Source: a virus
DNA length: 51,089 bases
Virus record (IMG/VR): IMGVR_UViG_3300048597_000630
Span: 1-51,089 of that record
Strand: one strand, 5' to 3'
Below, piece by piece: positions 1 to 6,823 of this stretch (its first letter is position 1; each line of letters begins with the position of its first letter). The position numbers and the translations under genes were made by a program. The notes under the pieces are model-generated. The model did not search any database. It saw only the letters and a list, made by a program, of their open reading frames with translations, and was not told the origin of the DNA.

Positions 1-237
1 ATGACCGATCCGACACCCGTCACGCTCACCCATGACGATCTCGCCTGGCTGCTTCGCAATCTCACCATCGAGGTCGTCGGGGCCTGCAGCGGGGAGGACG
101 ATCCCACCGGCCGGGCGATCTCGGCCCGGCTGCGGCGCATCGCGGACGGCCTGCGCCAGATGTCCGAACCGGCGCTCTCCCCTGCCCTGCGGCGTATCGT
201 GGCGCAGCTGGCGGACGCACTGGACCAGAAGTCCTGA
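1..237 (+). CDS. hypothetical 78-residue protein at the left edge
   Basis: An ATG-to-TGA frame of 78 residues with GC-rich codon use like the bulk of the window. The sequence is mostly helical in character, with Leu/Ala/Arg repeats and an acidic stretch (GEDDPTG) near residue 33. I recognise no domain. It points away from the minus-strand genes that follow and could be the last gene of a neighbouring host or phage operon. The window starts exactly on its ATG, so an earlier start cannot be excluded. Function unknown. Confidence 0.5.
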   Translation: MTDPTPVTLTHDDLAWLLRNLTIEVVGACSGEDDPTGRAISARLRRIADGLRQMSEPALSPALRRIVAQLADALDQKS

Positions 238-256
238 AAAGCGAAATGCTCCCCAC

Positions 257-274
257 CCCGATTGAGGGATCGGG
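257..274. terminator. hairpin after the first gene
   Basis: The arms CCCGAT (257-262) and ATCGGG (269-274) form a 6-bp stem with a 6-base loop, about 20 bases after the stop of the first gene. There is no T-run on either side, so termination is only a guess. Confidence 0.25.
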
Positions 275-377
275 CGCTTGATTTGCGAAGCGGGAGATTG
301 ATAGCAGGGGACCACTTTGGACGATCTCACACCGCGCCAAGTTAGCGATAAGCCACAGGCTTGGTCTTGTATGCGAT

Positions 378-980
378 CTAAGCCGCGCGTTTAACGCCGT
401 CCTTTAGGCCCGTAACCTTGGGCTCATTGCGGTGCAGTCGGTCCGACAAATAGTAAATTCCCAACGCTGAAGCGACAAACAGGTGAGCGACTGGGACAGC
501 GAAAACCAATATCCCGATCGCACGCGCCCAATATCGAATCTCTGGCCCCAGATAGCCTGCAAACGACCTGCTAAGCGGCATCCCCATCGCAATCGCGAGT
601 GAGAGGAACAAGCCTAGAAAAGACAAATATCCGAATATCGTGCACGCCAGCTCACGACGCGAGAGAGCATAATTCTCCCAAGCACCCTCAGAGTTTTTCC
701 TGCGAACGTAGACGGCACCTTTGGTGATCGGCGTGTCCAAATCGACGTGCTGAAAGGTGGCTGCAGCAATTAGCGCAGCAACAAAGAAGCCAGTGAGCGC
801 AGATACAATTGTGAGGATGCCATCCAGAAAACCGTCAGCACCAAAAAAGGGCGCCTGGGGCAGCAGCATGTAAGCCGCCACTAGGATTGCGACAATGCCT
901 AGTGTGGGCCAAAAATCGATCGCCGACTTTTCAGCGTTGATGAGCCAGAAATATCGAAGCGGCGCAAAAAGCGTTTTCAT
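378..980 (-). CDS. four-TM membrane protein, RexB-like partner (putative)
   Basis: A 200-residue integral membrane protein with four clear hydrophobic segments, at about residues 25-45, 52-76, 110-135 and 150-178. A polar, charged loop (about 77-108) separates the second and third, and a short basic tail follows the last. It lies 9 bp downstream of the 309-residue gene on the same strand, so the two are very likely co-transcribed. GC content is lower than in the structural genes, which suggests recent acquisition. In lambda, RexA (soluble) is followed by RexB (four TM segments, 144 residues) and the pair aborts infection. The order and topology here match that arrangement, but I claim no sequence identity. 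KwaA-like or another defence-associated membrane protein is an alternative. Confidence 0.55.
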   Translation of the reverse strand: MKTLFAPLRYFWLINAEKSAIDFWPTLGIVAILVAAYMLLPQAPFFGADGFLDGILTIVSALTGFFVAALIAAATFQHVDLDTPITKGAVYVRRKNSEGAWENYALSRRELACTIFGYLSFLGLFLSLAIAMGMPLSRSFAGYLGPEIRYWARAIGILVFAVPVAHLFVASALGIYYLSDRLHRNEPKVTGLKDGVKRAA

Positions 981-989
981 GGCTAAGCC

Positions 990-1919
990 TCAGGTCCACG
1001 ACGGATCGCCAATGATCGTCGTCGCGTGCTTTTGCAATTCTGAGCTAATCACACTCGTGCAAGCATCCAAAGCCTTTGCGAGCGTAACATATTCCCCCTT
1101 CACGAAAAGGGCAGTGGCGGCGCTGGTCCCAAACGGGACTGGTACCAATTTAGATCGACCATCGCCGGTCTTAACTTGGACGCGAAAGTCTTTCCACCCC
1201 TTGGCTTGCGCCCACGCTTGAAGGCCTGACACAATTGGCAGCGCGGATGCGCCCTTAGCTCGAAGATAGACTCGCATCGTCTCAGGCTTAGCTACTAGTG
1301 CGCTATCCATGCCAGCCGTATCGGGCGGGCGAGCGAGCTCGACGAATGGCATCGATCCGGAACCTAGGGCACTCCCAATATCCTCCGAGGGAACCCCAGC
1401 AAATTCTGCGACGCAATGCGTATTTTTCTCGATCTTATGTTCATTAGAGTACGGGTACTCGGCTTTGCGGAGCACCTTCTTAAAAAGGTGAAAAAGTGTG
1501 GTGCGCGGAAGGCCGGGCACGTCTTCAACGACGACCCTGTAGCGGTCGCTGCCAGGTACAATTTCGTTGAGTTCAACGAACATGTGAGCGGAGATCGCCT
1601 GCTGCTCCTTTTTCTGCTTTGGAGCTTTGCGGAGCTTCTCTGTATCGACATGCTCCCAGACGGGCGCTGCAGCGTTTGCGTCCCTTCGGCGAAATAAAAT
1701 ACCGACTATGGAGGTTCCGACCTCAACTCTCGTAATCTTTATAATTTCATCGGGGTTGTCGTCGATAATTGCAGTCTTGTCGGACACGGCCTTCTTCAAC
1801 AAATCCACAACATCGAGCGTGGTACCAGCTTCAAGCATTTTTAACGGCACGCCATTACCCCGAAAGGCTTTCAGCGTAACTTCATAGCGAACCAGATACC
1901 GTGATTTTGATAGTTGCAT
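990..1919 (-). CDS. 309-residue soluble protein, RexA-like (putative abortive infection)
   Basis: No signal peptide or membrane segment is seen. The N-terminal part is beta-rich. It is followed by a strongly basic stretch (KLRKAPKQKKEQQ, about 95-107), a segment ending FVEL near 116, and then VVEDVPGLPRTTLFHLF (about 130-146). From memory, lambda RexA has the same order: beta-rich N-terminus, a FxFVEG-like segment, a TxxxTxFL-type helix, then a C-terminal beta segment and a helix rich in Ser/Asp/Glu. Size (309 against 279) and the four-TM partner downstream also fit. This is architecture-level resemblance only. The ATG follows a GGGAG ribosome site 6 bases upstream and a TATAAT-like -10. GC content is clearly below that of the phage structural genes. 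Confidence 0.45.
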   Translation of the reverse strand: MQLSKSRYLVRYEVTLKAFRGNGVPLKMLEAGTTLDVVDLLKKAVSDKTAIIDDNPDEIIKITRVEVGTSIVGILFRRRDANAAAPVWEHVDTEKLRKAPKQKKEQQAISAHMFVELNEIVPGSDRYRVVVEDVPGLPRTTLFHLFKKVLRKAEYPYSNEHKIEKNTHCVAEFAGVPSEDIGSALGSGSMPFVELARPPDTAGMDSALVAKPETMRVYLRAKGASALPIVSGLQAWAQAKGWKDFRVQVKTGDGRSKLVPVPFGTSAATALFVKGEYVTLAKALDACTSVISSELQKHATTIIGDPSWT

Positions 1920-1948
1920 TTCGACTCCCCCCTAGGGGATACGATATT

Positions 1949-1954
1949 ATTATA
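1949..1954 (-). promoter_or_regulatory. -10 element for the 309/200-residue gene pair
   Basis: The minus strand reads TATAAT here, in an AT-rich patch. A start about 7 bases downstream would leave a leader of roughly 20-25 bases containing GGGGGGAG before the ATG at 1919. I see no convincing -35 at 16-18 bp spacing, so an accessory activator or an extended -10 would be needed. Confidence 0.4.
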
Positions 1955-2076
1955 TGATGGATTGCAAAATGGCCTGAGCGATCCCCTGACCGATGTTGCA
2001 CTGACTAGTCGCGCTTGATTGAAATATTTCGAGTGGTAGCGCTTCAGCGAGATCTACGGCGTTGATTTCATTGATC

Positions 2077-2276
2077 GACCCAGCGGCCGAGCCTTTCGCA
2101 GGCCATGGCGAACCAACGGCACTCCATTTCGATGCCGATGAACCGCAGCCCGGTGCGCAGGCACGCCAGCCCCGTCGGGCCGGAATCCACTTAGGTATTG
2201 GCCACCACCGCGCCGCGCGGCCCGCCCAGATCGGCAATGCACCACATCATGATCTGCAGGCTCTTCTGGGTGAGGC
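2077..2276 (-). pseudogene. broken 3' end of a DNA methyltransferase gene
   Basis: Read on the minus strand, this stretch is clearly homologous to the last third of the intact methyltransferase at 3829-4545. It keeps codons equivalent to QKSLQIMMWC, TGLACLRTG and FIGIE. The AdoMet-binding box (DPYMGSG in the intact copy) has decayed to NT-stop-VDSG, with an in-frame TAA, and later codons also contain stops. Similarity begins abruptly near 2276 and fades near 2077. The rest of the 1920-2353 gap holds only the promoter of the leftward gene pair and the ribosome site of the HEPN gene. Confidence 0.75.
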
Positions 2277-2353
2277 GCCAAGCCTAGCGCGCCTAGCGAC
2301 GTCAGGCCTAGTCTTCCAGCAAGGCAGAGCGCTCCAGCGAAGGGATATCGTCC

Positions 2354-3205
2354 TTGGGTGTTTTTTCATCGCTAACCGCGGAAGAACGGGTTCAGGAGGC
2401 GCGGCGGCATCTCGACGCGCTGGAATCATGGCTTCGCCGACTCACCCACGAGAAAATGTCCGCGCGCTACGGAGCGACCTACCTTTCAAGCTCCGCGCCT
2501 ATTCCCGCGGGCATTCGGACTGAGGTCAATGCGAAAATCTCAAAACACAAGGGCCGCTTCCCGCGTGAAGCTGACGCGACCTCGTTTGGTGAACTGACCC
2601 AGATCATCGTTCACCCCAAGCTCTATGATTCGCTATTTCGTGATGCTCTATGCGAAGTTTTTCCTGCCGGAGCGCGCGATGCGGAGCTATTTTTTTCGCG
2701 ACTGCGACCGGTCCGAAACGATGTATCACATGGTCGGACCTGCTCGCTCCGGCAGCTGGAACGCGCAGTGTGCTATACCAATGACGTCATAGACGCACTC
2801 AAGAGCCACTATAGCGCGATGGGAACGAGAGACGTTTTCGCAGGCCCTACTTTTACGCGCTATGTCGATAGCTTGGGAAACGACCGGGCACTGACGCTGA
2901 ACGTAGGCGGCGAAGGCAATGTTCTTCCTTGGTTCGAATATCCGAAGTGCGACCTTAAGCCGGGCGACGTTTTGACAATCGATGTCGAAGTTGACGCCAG
3001 CTATTATCCTGATAGCTATGAAATCTTGTGGAGGTCACCATACGATAGCGGCGTCGGCCCTCACATCGTTGTCCCCATTACAGTGAAGTACGTGGCTGAG
3101 TCTTTTCCGCTTAGCATCGAGCTAATGGCCCGGCGGGACTGGCACCGGTTTAGTAGGTTCGACGATTCCATCCGCCTCCTTTTTCGCGCACTGCCACTGC
3201 CGTAA
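2354..3205 (+). CDS. HEPN-motif protein, candidate RNase effector
   Basis: A 283-residue protein. The N-terminal half is helical and carries RPVRNDVSHG at 118-127, so Arg121 and His126 form the R-x4-H motif of HEPN nucleases, in the form seen in Swt1-type and MAE-28990-type HEPN domains. The C-terminal half (about 170-283) is beta-rich, with phrases such as KPGDVLTIDVEV, and could be a sensor domain. The start is TTG with AGGGA about 9 bases upstream; the first ATG lies at codon 35, inside the helical domain. GC is lower than in the structural genes, and the protease gene follows 59 bp downstream. HEPN proteins in mobile elements are often toxins or abortive-infection RNases; activity here is inferred from the motif. 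Confidence 0.55.
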   Translation: MGVFSSLTAEERVQEARRHLDALESWLRRLTHEKMSARYGATYLSSSAPIPAGIRTEVNAKISKHKGRFPREADATSFGELTQIIVHPKLYDSLFRDALCEVFPAGARDAELFFSRLRPVRNDVSHGRTCSLRQLERAVCYTNDVIDALKSHYSAMGTRDVFAGPTFTRYVDSLGNDRALTLNVGGEGNVLPWFEYPKCDLKPGDVLTIDVEVDASYYPDSYEILWRSPYDSGVGPHIVVPITVKYVAESFPLSIELMARRDWHRFSRFDDSIRLLFRALPLP

Positions 3206-3264
3206 ACTAACGATACAACTATGCTTGCGCCGCGGTGCCGTGCGCGAGGCGTGTGGGGGATACG

Positions 3265-3744
3265 ATGCCGCTGATCGTCCTTGGCGTAGCTCCAGTTAAG
3301 TTCGTTTCACAAGTGGGCGGGTCGCCAGGCAATGATCAATGCTGGATGCTGCCTTGCGTGGAGATTGAATTCGGGTTGCAGGCAGTGGTCGACCTCCCGG
3401 ATGGCCGAAGCGATGTAGCGATCGACCATCGGGTCCTAGCGCTCATAGACACAGGCTCTGACCTCAGCCACATCGACGAAGCACTTATGACGACCGCAAG
3501 GCCCGCCGAAGCCTCACTTCAAAGCCACGGTATCAATGGAACTGCTCAATCGAAATTACACCCCGTAGCGTTTCGCTTTCCCGGCATCGGTCTATTGATC
3601 CGATCGAATGCAATGCCGTTTCAACGCCGCCTGATTGAGCCTTATCAAGCAATACTTGGCAGAAACGTCCTTCTGCACACGCGTTTTGTGCATGACGATA
3701 CGCAGTGGATCTCGGGCCTCGAAATTATGTACTCGGCCACTTGA
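3265..3744 (+). CDS. retropepsin-like aspartic protease
   Basis: A 159-residue protein with the hallmark of single-lobe aspartic proteases: LALIDTGSDLSHID around Asp62-Thr63-Gly64, and the later hydrophobic-Gly motif AILGRNVL (129-136). A single DTG with about 70 residues between the motifs fits a dimeric retropepsin fold. The ATG at 3265 is chosen because GTGGGGGA precedes it closely; a GTG at 3235 would add ten residues without a ribosome site. It follows the HEPN gene on the same strand with a 59-bp gap, so the two probably form an operon. The substrate is unknown; processing of the neighbouring HEPN protein is a testable possibility. Confidence 0.65.
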   Translation: MPLIVLGVAPVKFVSQVGGSPGNDQCWMLPCVEIEFGLQAVVDLPDGRSDVAIDHRVLALIDTGSDLSHIDEALMTTARPAEASLQSHGINGTAQSKLHPVAFRFPGIGLLIRSNAMPFQRRLIEPYQAILGRNVLLHTRFVHDDTQWISGLEIMYSAT

Positions 3745-3828
3745 TCTTGGCCGCGGGGAGCAGCAGAGATGCGAAATTCTGCGAGGCCCGTTCGCGATCG
3801 ATGCGGCGATGCATGTCGGAATACCCAA

Positions 3829-4545
3829 TCATGCGGGGAATAACTCCCCCTGCGTCACCGACCGCGTCAGCCGCTCGCACGCCGCGTCGAACCAGCGGCG
3901 CTCCAGCTCGATGCCGATGAATCGACGCCCTGTCCGGAGACAGGCCAGACCCGTTGTACCAGAACCCATATAGGGATCGGCTACGATCGCCCCCCGCGGC
4001 ACGCCCAGCTCGGCCATGCACCACATCATGATCTGCAGGCTCTTCTGCGTCGGGTGCCAGTGCTCGCCGCGCTCGCTCCCTCGCGCCGCGCCGCTCCACA
4101 ACAGGTTCTTCACCCGCGCCGGCCGGCGGCTTGAGGTCCAGGCGAGCTCACCGTCCGCCTGGTGGGTGCGCAGTTTGCCGATCCGCTTGTCCCAGACCAG
4201 CCAGCCCGGCGAATCCGGCAGGCGCGAGGCATAATGGTTCGCACCCCACAGACAGGTGATCGGCGCCAGGCCCAACAGCGGCCGCGGATCGAACGGCCGG
4301 TCGTCGCCGGCGATCGCCACATGCGCGAACTTATGCTGCCCGCCGCCGCCCGGCACATAGCCGATGCCATAAGGCGGATCGGCAACAAGGGCGTCGATCT
4401 GCCCGCGCAGGATCTCCAGCGCCGCGTGGCAGTCGCCCAGGAACAGGGCCGCATCGCCGATGCGGACGTGATCGTGCATTACCGCCGCAATGGCGGCCGC
4501 CAAGCGATCGAAAGGGGTGGTGCGGGGTGTCTCTTTCAGCTCCAT
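3829..4545 (-). CDS. DNA methyltransferase, N6-adenine/N4-cytosine, beta-type order
   Basis: A 238-residue AdoMet-dependent DNA methyltransferase. The catalytic motif IV is ADPPYGIGY (Asp56-Pro-Pro-Tyr59) and the AdoMet motif I is DPYMGSGTTGLA (190-201), followed by RRFIGIEL. Motif IV before motif I is the beta-class order shared with CcrM and HinfI-type enzymes, although this protein is shorter and lacks the CcrM C-terminal extension. HPTQKSL (164-170) is the usual link into the C-terminal motif block. There is no restriction gene next to it, so it is probably an orphan enzyme that protects phage DNA or alters gene expression. The 3' end is duplicated as a pseudogene at 2077-2276. Target sequence unknown. 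Confidence 0.85.
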   Translation of the reverse strand: MELKETPRTTPFDRLAAAIAAVMHDHVRIGDAALFLGDCHAALEILRGQIDALVADPPYGIGYVPGGGGQHKFAHVAIAGDDRPFDPRPLLGLAPITCLWGANHYASRLPDSPGWLVWDKRIGKLRTHQADGELAWTSSRRPARVKNLLWSGAARGSERGEHWHPTQKSLQIMMWCMAELGVPRGAIVADPYMGSGTTGLACLRTGRRFIGIELERRWFDAACERLTRSVTQGELFPA

Positions 4546-4671
4546 CTTGACCTCGGCCCTTGGGCCGCGTCGGATGGTCCCGCCCTGGGCTCAGGGTGCG
4601 GGCCTGCCGGCGGCGGCCGTCGTCGAAAGGGCGAGGTTCACCCCTCGCGGTTCGGAGCGCGCCAACGCTCC

Positions 4672-4695
4672 AACCCCCGCCTCAGCGGCGGGGTT
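4672..4695 (-). terminator. hairpin ending the lysis operon
   Basis: The arms AACCCCCGCC (4672-4681) and GGCGGGGTT (4687-4695) pair with one bulged C. The hairpin begins five bases beyond the stop codon of the last lysis gene in the leftward direction. A second smaller stem, GCGAGG/CCTCGC, lies at 4631-4648. Neither has a good T-run, so the call rests on position and stem strength. Confidence 0.45.
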
Positions 4696-4699
4696 CGTT

Positions 4700-5050
4700 T
4701 CAGCGTCGCGCCAGAACGCGCCGCTTGGCGGCGTCGCCGGCCATCCAGTTGCGCATGGCGGTCGACGCCAGAAACCCCGCCCACGCCCCATTGAGAAGCG
4801 CTGAGAGGGCTTCCGTCCCCGGCTCACCCCGGCACGAGCGGTAGATGACGACGGCGAAGCCAAGCCCCGCCCCCAGCTTGATCCAGCGCCAGGCGGCATA
4901 GGGGCCACCGGTCCACTCGATCACGGCCGCCAACCAGGGATTGTCCTCGTCGAGCCCCCAGCGGAAATTGCGCACGGTCGAGGCGACGTCGGCGCCGTGC
5001 CCGACGACTGACGCCGCCGCGGCGATCGCCGCGATCAGTTCCGGCGTCAT
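4700..5050 (-). CDS. small membrane protein of the lysis cassette
   Basis: A 116-residue protein starting at an ATG that overlaps the stop of the Rz-like gene as ATGA, so it is translationally coupled to the spanins. Hydrophobic stretches lie at about residues 4-20, 55-75 and 83-100. It is the last gene before a hairpin. Holin, antiholin or a lysis-associated accessory protein are possible from position; I recognise no named family. A longer frame begins upstream at 5089 but has no ribosome site and would overlap the spanin gene further. Confidence 0.55.
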   Translation of the reverse strand: MTPELIAAIAAAASVVGHGADVASTVRNFRWGLDEDNPWLAAVIEWTGGPYAAWRWIKLGAGLGFAVVIYRSCRGEPGTEALSALLNGAWAGFLASTAMRNWMAGDAAKRRVLARR

Positions 5051-5655
5051 GGCGCCGCCTCCGCCGCTCGCCAGTGCGCTTCGAACCACCGGCTCATTTC
5101 GCCGGCGCGGGCGCGGGCCTTGCGTCGGTCTTCGGCGAGCCAGAGGAAGCCGCCGACGAGCCGATCGAACCCAAGCCCGGATAGGGCGCTGTCGGCTTTG
5201 TCACGACACCCGGCGGCAGCGGACAGCTCCGCGCGACGATCTGCGCCTCCGGCACGATCCGTGTCGTCGGCGGCGTTGTCGAGCACGCGGACAAGGCCAC
5301 AAGGCATAGGGATGCGAGCAATATCCTGCACATAACGGATCACCTCTCTCTCGGCTGTGCGGCCCGCGTCGATCGCGGCCGCTTCGGCATCGGCGGCGCG
5401 TTCGCTCGCCGCGTCGGCCGCCTCCCGCTGCTTGCGGGCATCGTCGGCGGCGAGCTCCGCCGCCGCTTTCCAGGTCTCCGCGGACTTGGCATTCGCCTCC
5501 GCCGCCGCCTGCGAGTCTTTCAGATCGCTCGCGGCCTCGGCCAGCTGCGCGTCCTTCCGATAGACCTCCAGGCGCTCGGCCTGCGCCCAAATGAAAAGGG
5601 CGGCTATCGCCGCCCCTGCCCCACTGATCAGATACCAGTTCACTGGCGCCTCCAT
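5047..5655 (-). CDS. i-spanin (Rz-like)
   Basis: A 202-residue protein with one N-terminal membrane anchor (about residues 7-24, cytoplasmic N-terminus) followed by a long Ala/Glu/Lys/Asp-rich coiled coil (about 27-105). This is the standard layout of inner-membrane spanin subunits. A second frame encoding a small lipoprotein lies wholly inside it, which strongly supports the call. Together the two would bridge the periplasm and fuse the membranes in the final step of lysis. It is longer than lambda Rz (153 residues) because of a C-terminal extension with two Cys and an Arg/Ala-rich tail. It lies 31 bp downstream of the 46-residue membrane protein. Confidence 0.8.
   Translation of the reverse strand: MEAPVNWYLISGAGAAIAALFIWAQAERLEVYRKDAQLAEAASDLKDSQAAAEANAKSAETWKAAAELAADDARKQREAADAASERAADAEAAAIDAGRTAEREVIRYVQDIARIPMPCGLVRVLDNAADDTDRAGGADRRAELSAAAGCRDKADSALSGLGFDRLVGGFLWLAEDRRKARARAGEMSRWFEAHWRAAEAAP
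5094..5333 (-). CDS. o-spanin lipoprotein (Rz1-like), nested in the Rz gene
   Basis: A 79-residue protein with a typical lipoprotein signal: hydrophobic residues 4-14, then the lipobox LSAC with Cys17 as the modified residue. The mature part is short and Pro/Ser/Ala-rich (TTPPTTR, PAPAPAK), as in Rz1 proteins. It is encoded in another reading frame entirely inside the Rz-like gene. Its ATG is preceded by GAGAGGTG at good spacing. Nested Rz/Rz1 genes are well established in lambdoid phages, and this is a clear example in an alphaproteobacterial phage. Confidence 0.82.
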   Translation of the reverse strand: MCRILLASLCLVALSACSTTPPTTRIVPEAQIVARSCPLPPGVVTKPTAPYPGLGSIGSSAASSGSPKTDARPAPAPAK

Positions 5656-5686
5656 TTCGGGTTTGCGTGAGAGGACACGGCCGCGC

Positions 5687-5827
5687 TCACCATGGCAGCA
5701 ACGCGCAGCGCGCGGCGGCGCCGTCCAGATAGGCGGCCGAGAGTTGGCCGCGCCAGGCCAGGCCCAGCACCATCAGCAGCACAATCAGCGCGAGATCGCG
5801 CCAATGCCGGAAGAGCCATCGGATCAC
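5687..5827 (-). CDS. 46-residue single-TM protein, lysis cassette
   Basis: The GTG start (5825-5827) overlaps the TGA of the upstream gene as GTGA. The protein has a basic N-terminus (IRWLFRHWR), one hydrophobic helix (about residues 11-25, LALIVLLMVLGLAW) and a short tail with one Cys. The size and position between the holin candidate and the i-spanin suit a small antiholin or pinholin-type protein. The tight coupling makes it very likely to be a real gene. Confidence 0.6.
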   Translation of the reverse strand: MIRWLFRHWRDLALIVLLMVLGLAWRGQLSAAYLDGAAARCALLPW

Positions 5828-6180
5828 GACGCACCCCCTTTCACGCGCGCGATCAGGGCGTCGACCCATTCCTGCAGCTTGGCGGCCAGCGGACGAAGGC
5901 CGAAGAGGAACATGACCAGCACCAACAGCGCGGTAGTCGCGGGTGCGACGGTGACGCCGAAATTCGGGGCGAGCGCAGTGAGGCCGAGCGCGATCATGTA
6001 GATCGCGGACGCGCTGGTCAGATCGGCCCCGAACCGCGTCCACCAGATGATCCACTTGCCGGTAACCGGGTCTTTCTCCGCCCAGCCGTTCGCCTTGAAG
6101 ATGAATCCGGCAAGAATACCGAACCCCGCCCAAATGGCGTGGTTGTCGGTGACGCCCGACCCGTCGAAATGCCCCCCCAT
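5824..6180 (-). CDS. holin candidate, three hydrophobic segments
   Basis: A 118-residue protein beside the endolysin. Hydrophobic segments lie at about residues 15-30, 55-73 and 80-97, with a charged C-terminus ending near VDALIARVKGG. Size, position and topology fit a class I-type holin, whose role is to permeabilise the inner membrane and release the endolysin. The other small membrane proteins of the cassette are rival candidates. It begins one base after the endolysin stop, so the two are coupled. Confidence 0.55.
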   Translation of the reverse strand: MGGHFDGSGVTDNHAIWAGFGILAGFIFKANGWAEKDPVTGKWIIWWTRFGADLTSASAIYMIALGLTALAPNFGVTVAPATTALLVLVMFLFGLRPLAAKLQEWVDALIARVKGGAS

Positions 6181-6181
6181 G

Positions 6182-6724
6182 TCAGGCCCCCTTCAGGAAC
6201 AGCGCCCGTTCCGCCTCGCGGCGCCGTACGAGCCCGTTGACAATCTTGCCGCCGGCGAATTTCCAGTCGCGGAAGTGATTGGCCGCTTGCGTTGTCTTCC
6301 CGGCATTCAGCGCGGCGAGCAGCGAACTGTCGGCGAGATCGCCCTTGCGGCCGTCCGCGATGCCGATGCCGACATTGTAGGCGAGCGAGATCAGCGCATT
6401 GGCCTGGCCCTGGCTGAGCCGCACCTTGATCAACGGCCCCAGTTTCGCAGCCGTCTTGCCGACCGTCACCGCGAGCAGGGCGTCGGCATCGCCCAGCGTC
6501 ATGCCGCCCGGATACAGCTCGCGCCACAGCGCATGCGCCTGGACGCGATCGCGCTCTCCGGTCAGCGGTCGCTTGCTGGCGAACAGGGCGTAGCCCCAGC
6601 CGAGCGTCCAGATGCCGATCGGGTCCATTTGCGGCTCGAGGATCGGCGTCGTCTTATCCCCGTCATGCAGCCCCTCGAACGACTTGATGAAGTCGAGGCC
6701 GGCCTTGTCAGCCTTCAGTTCCAT
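6182..6724 (-). CDS. endolysin, GH24 lysozyme family
   Basis: A 180-residue muramidase of the phage lysozyme (GH24) family. It has SFEGLHDG with catalytic Glu17, PIGIWTLGWG (35-44), which corresponds to the conserved Gly-rich Thr motif, QANALISLAYNVG near 105-117, and the C-terminal GLVRRREAERALF typical of the family. No signal peptide or SAR anchor is visible, so release should depend on the holin. It would cut the glycan strands of peptidoglycan at the end of the lytic cycle. A terminator-like hairpin lies just upstream, so it may be partly independent of the tail genes. Confidence 0.9.
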   Translation of the reverse strand: MELKADKAGLDFIKSFEGLHDGDKTTPILEPQMDPIGIWTLGWGYALFASKRPLTGERDRVQAHALWRELYPGGMTLGDADALLAVTVGKTAAKLGPLIKVRLSQGQANALISLAYNVGIGIADGRKGDLADSSLLAALNAGKTTQAANHFRDWKFAGGKIVNGLVRRREAERALFLKGA

Positions 6725-6747
6725 GGCTCTCTCCTCGTGAAATGAAA

Positions 6748-6768
6748 GACCCGCCTCGCGGGCGGGTC
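6748..6768 (-). terminator. terminator-like hairpin between tail and lysis genes
   Basis: The perfect arms GACCCGCC (6748-6755) and GGCGGGTC (6761-6768) have a 5-base loop. On the minus strand the stem is followed by TTTCATTT. It separates the long tail operon from the endolysin and could act as a partial terminator or an RNA-processing end. Confidence 0.5.
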
Positions 6769-6769
6769 G

Positions 6770-6823
6770 TCAGACTTCGGGCTTGTCAAAAGACAATCGC
6801 CACAGATGCGCGGCCAGGCTCAT
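6770..6823 (-). CDS. 17-residue micro-ORF
   Basis: The ATG overlaps the stop of the coiled-coil gene as ATGA and the frame (MSLAAHLWRLSFDKPEV) ends two bases before the hairpin. It fills the space between gene and terminator exactly, which is compatible with a real translated microprotein but is also easily a chance frame. Confidence 0.3.
   Translation of the reverse strand: MSLAAHLWRLSFDKPEV

Noticed and set aside
1-377. Attachment site at the left edge.
   Set aside because: No tRNA fragment is visible, and the right flank after integrase is outside the window, so a direct repeat cannot be tested.
378-1919. Kiwa (KwaA/KwaB) as an explanation of the two-gene unit.
   Set aside because: Sizes and the four-TM partner fit, but the gene order is reversed and I see no DUF4868-like pattern in the larger protein. 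It is kept only as an alternative.
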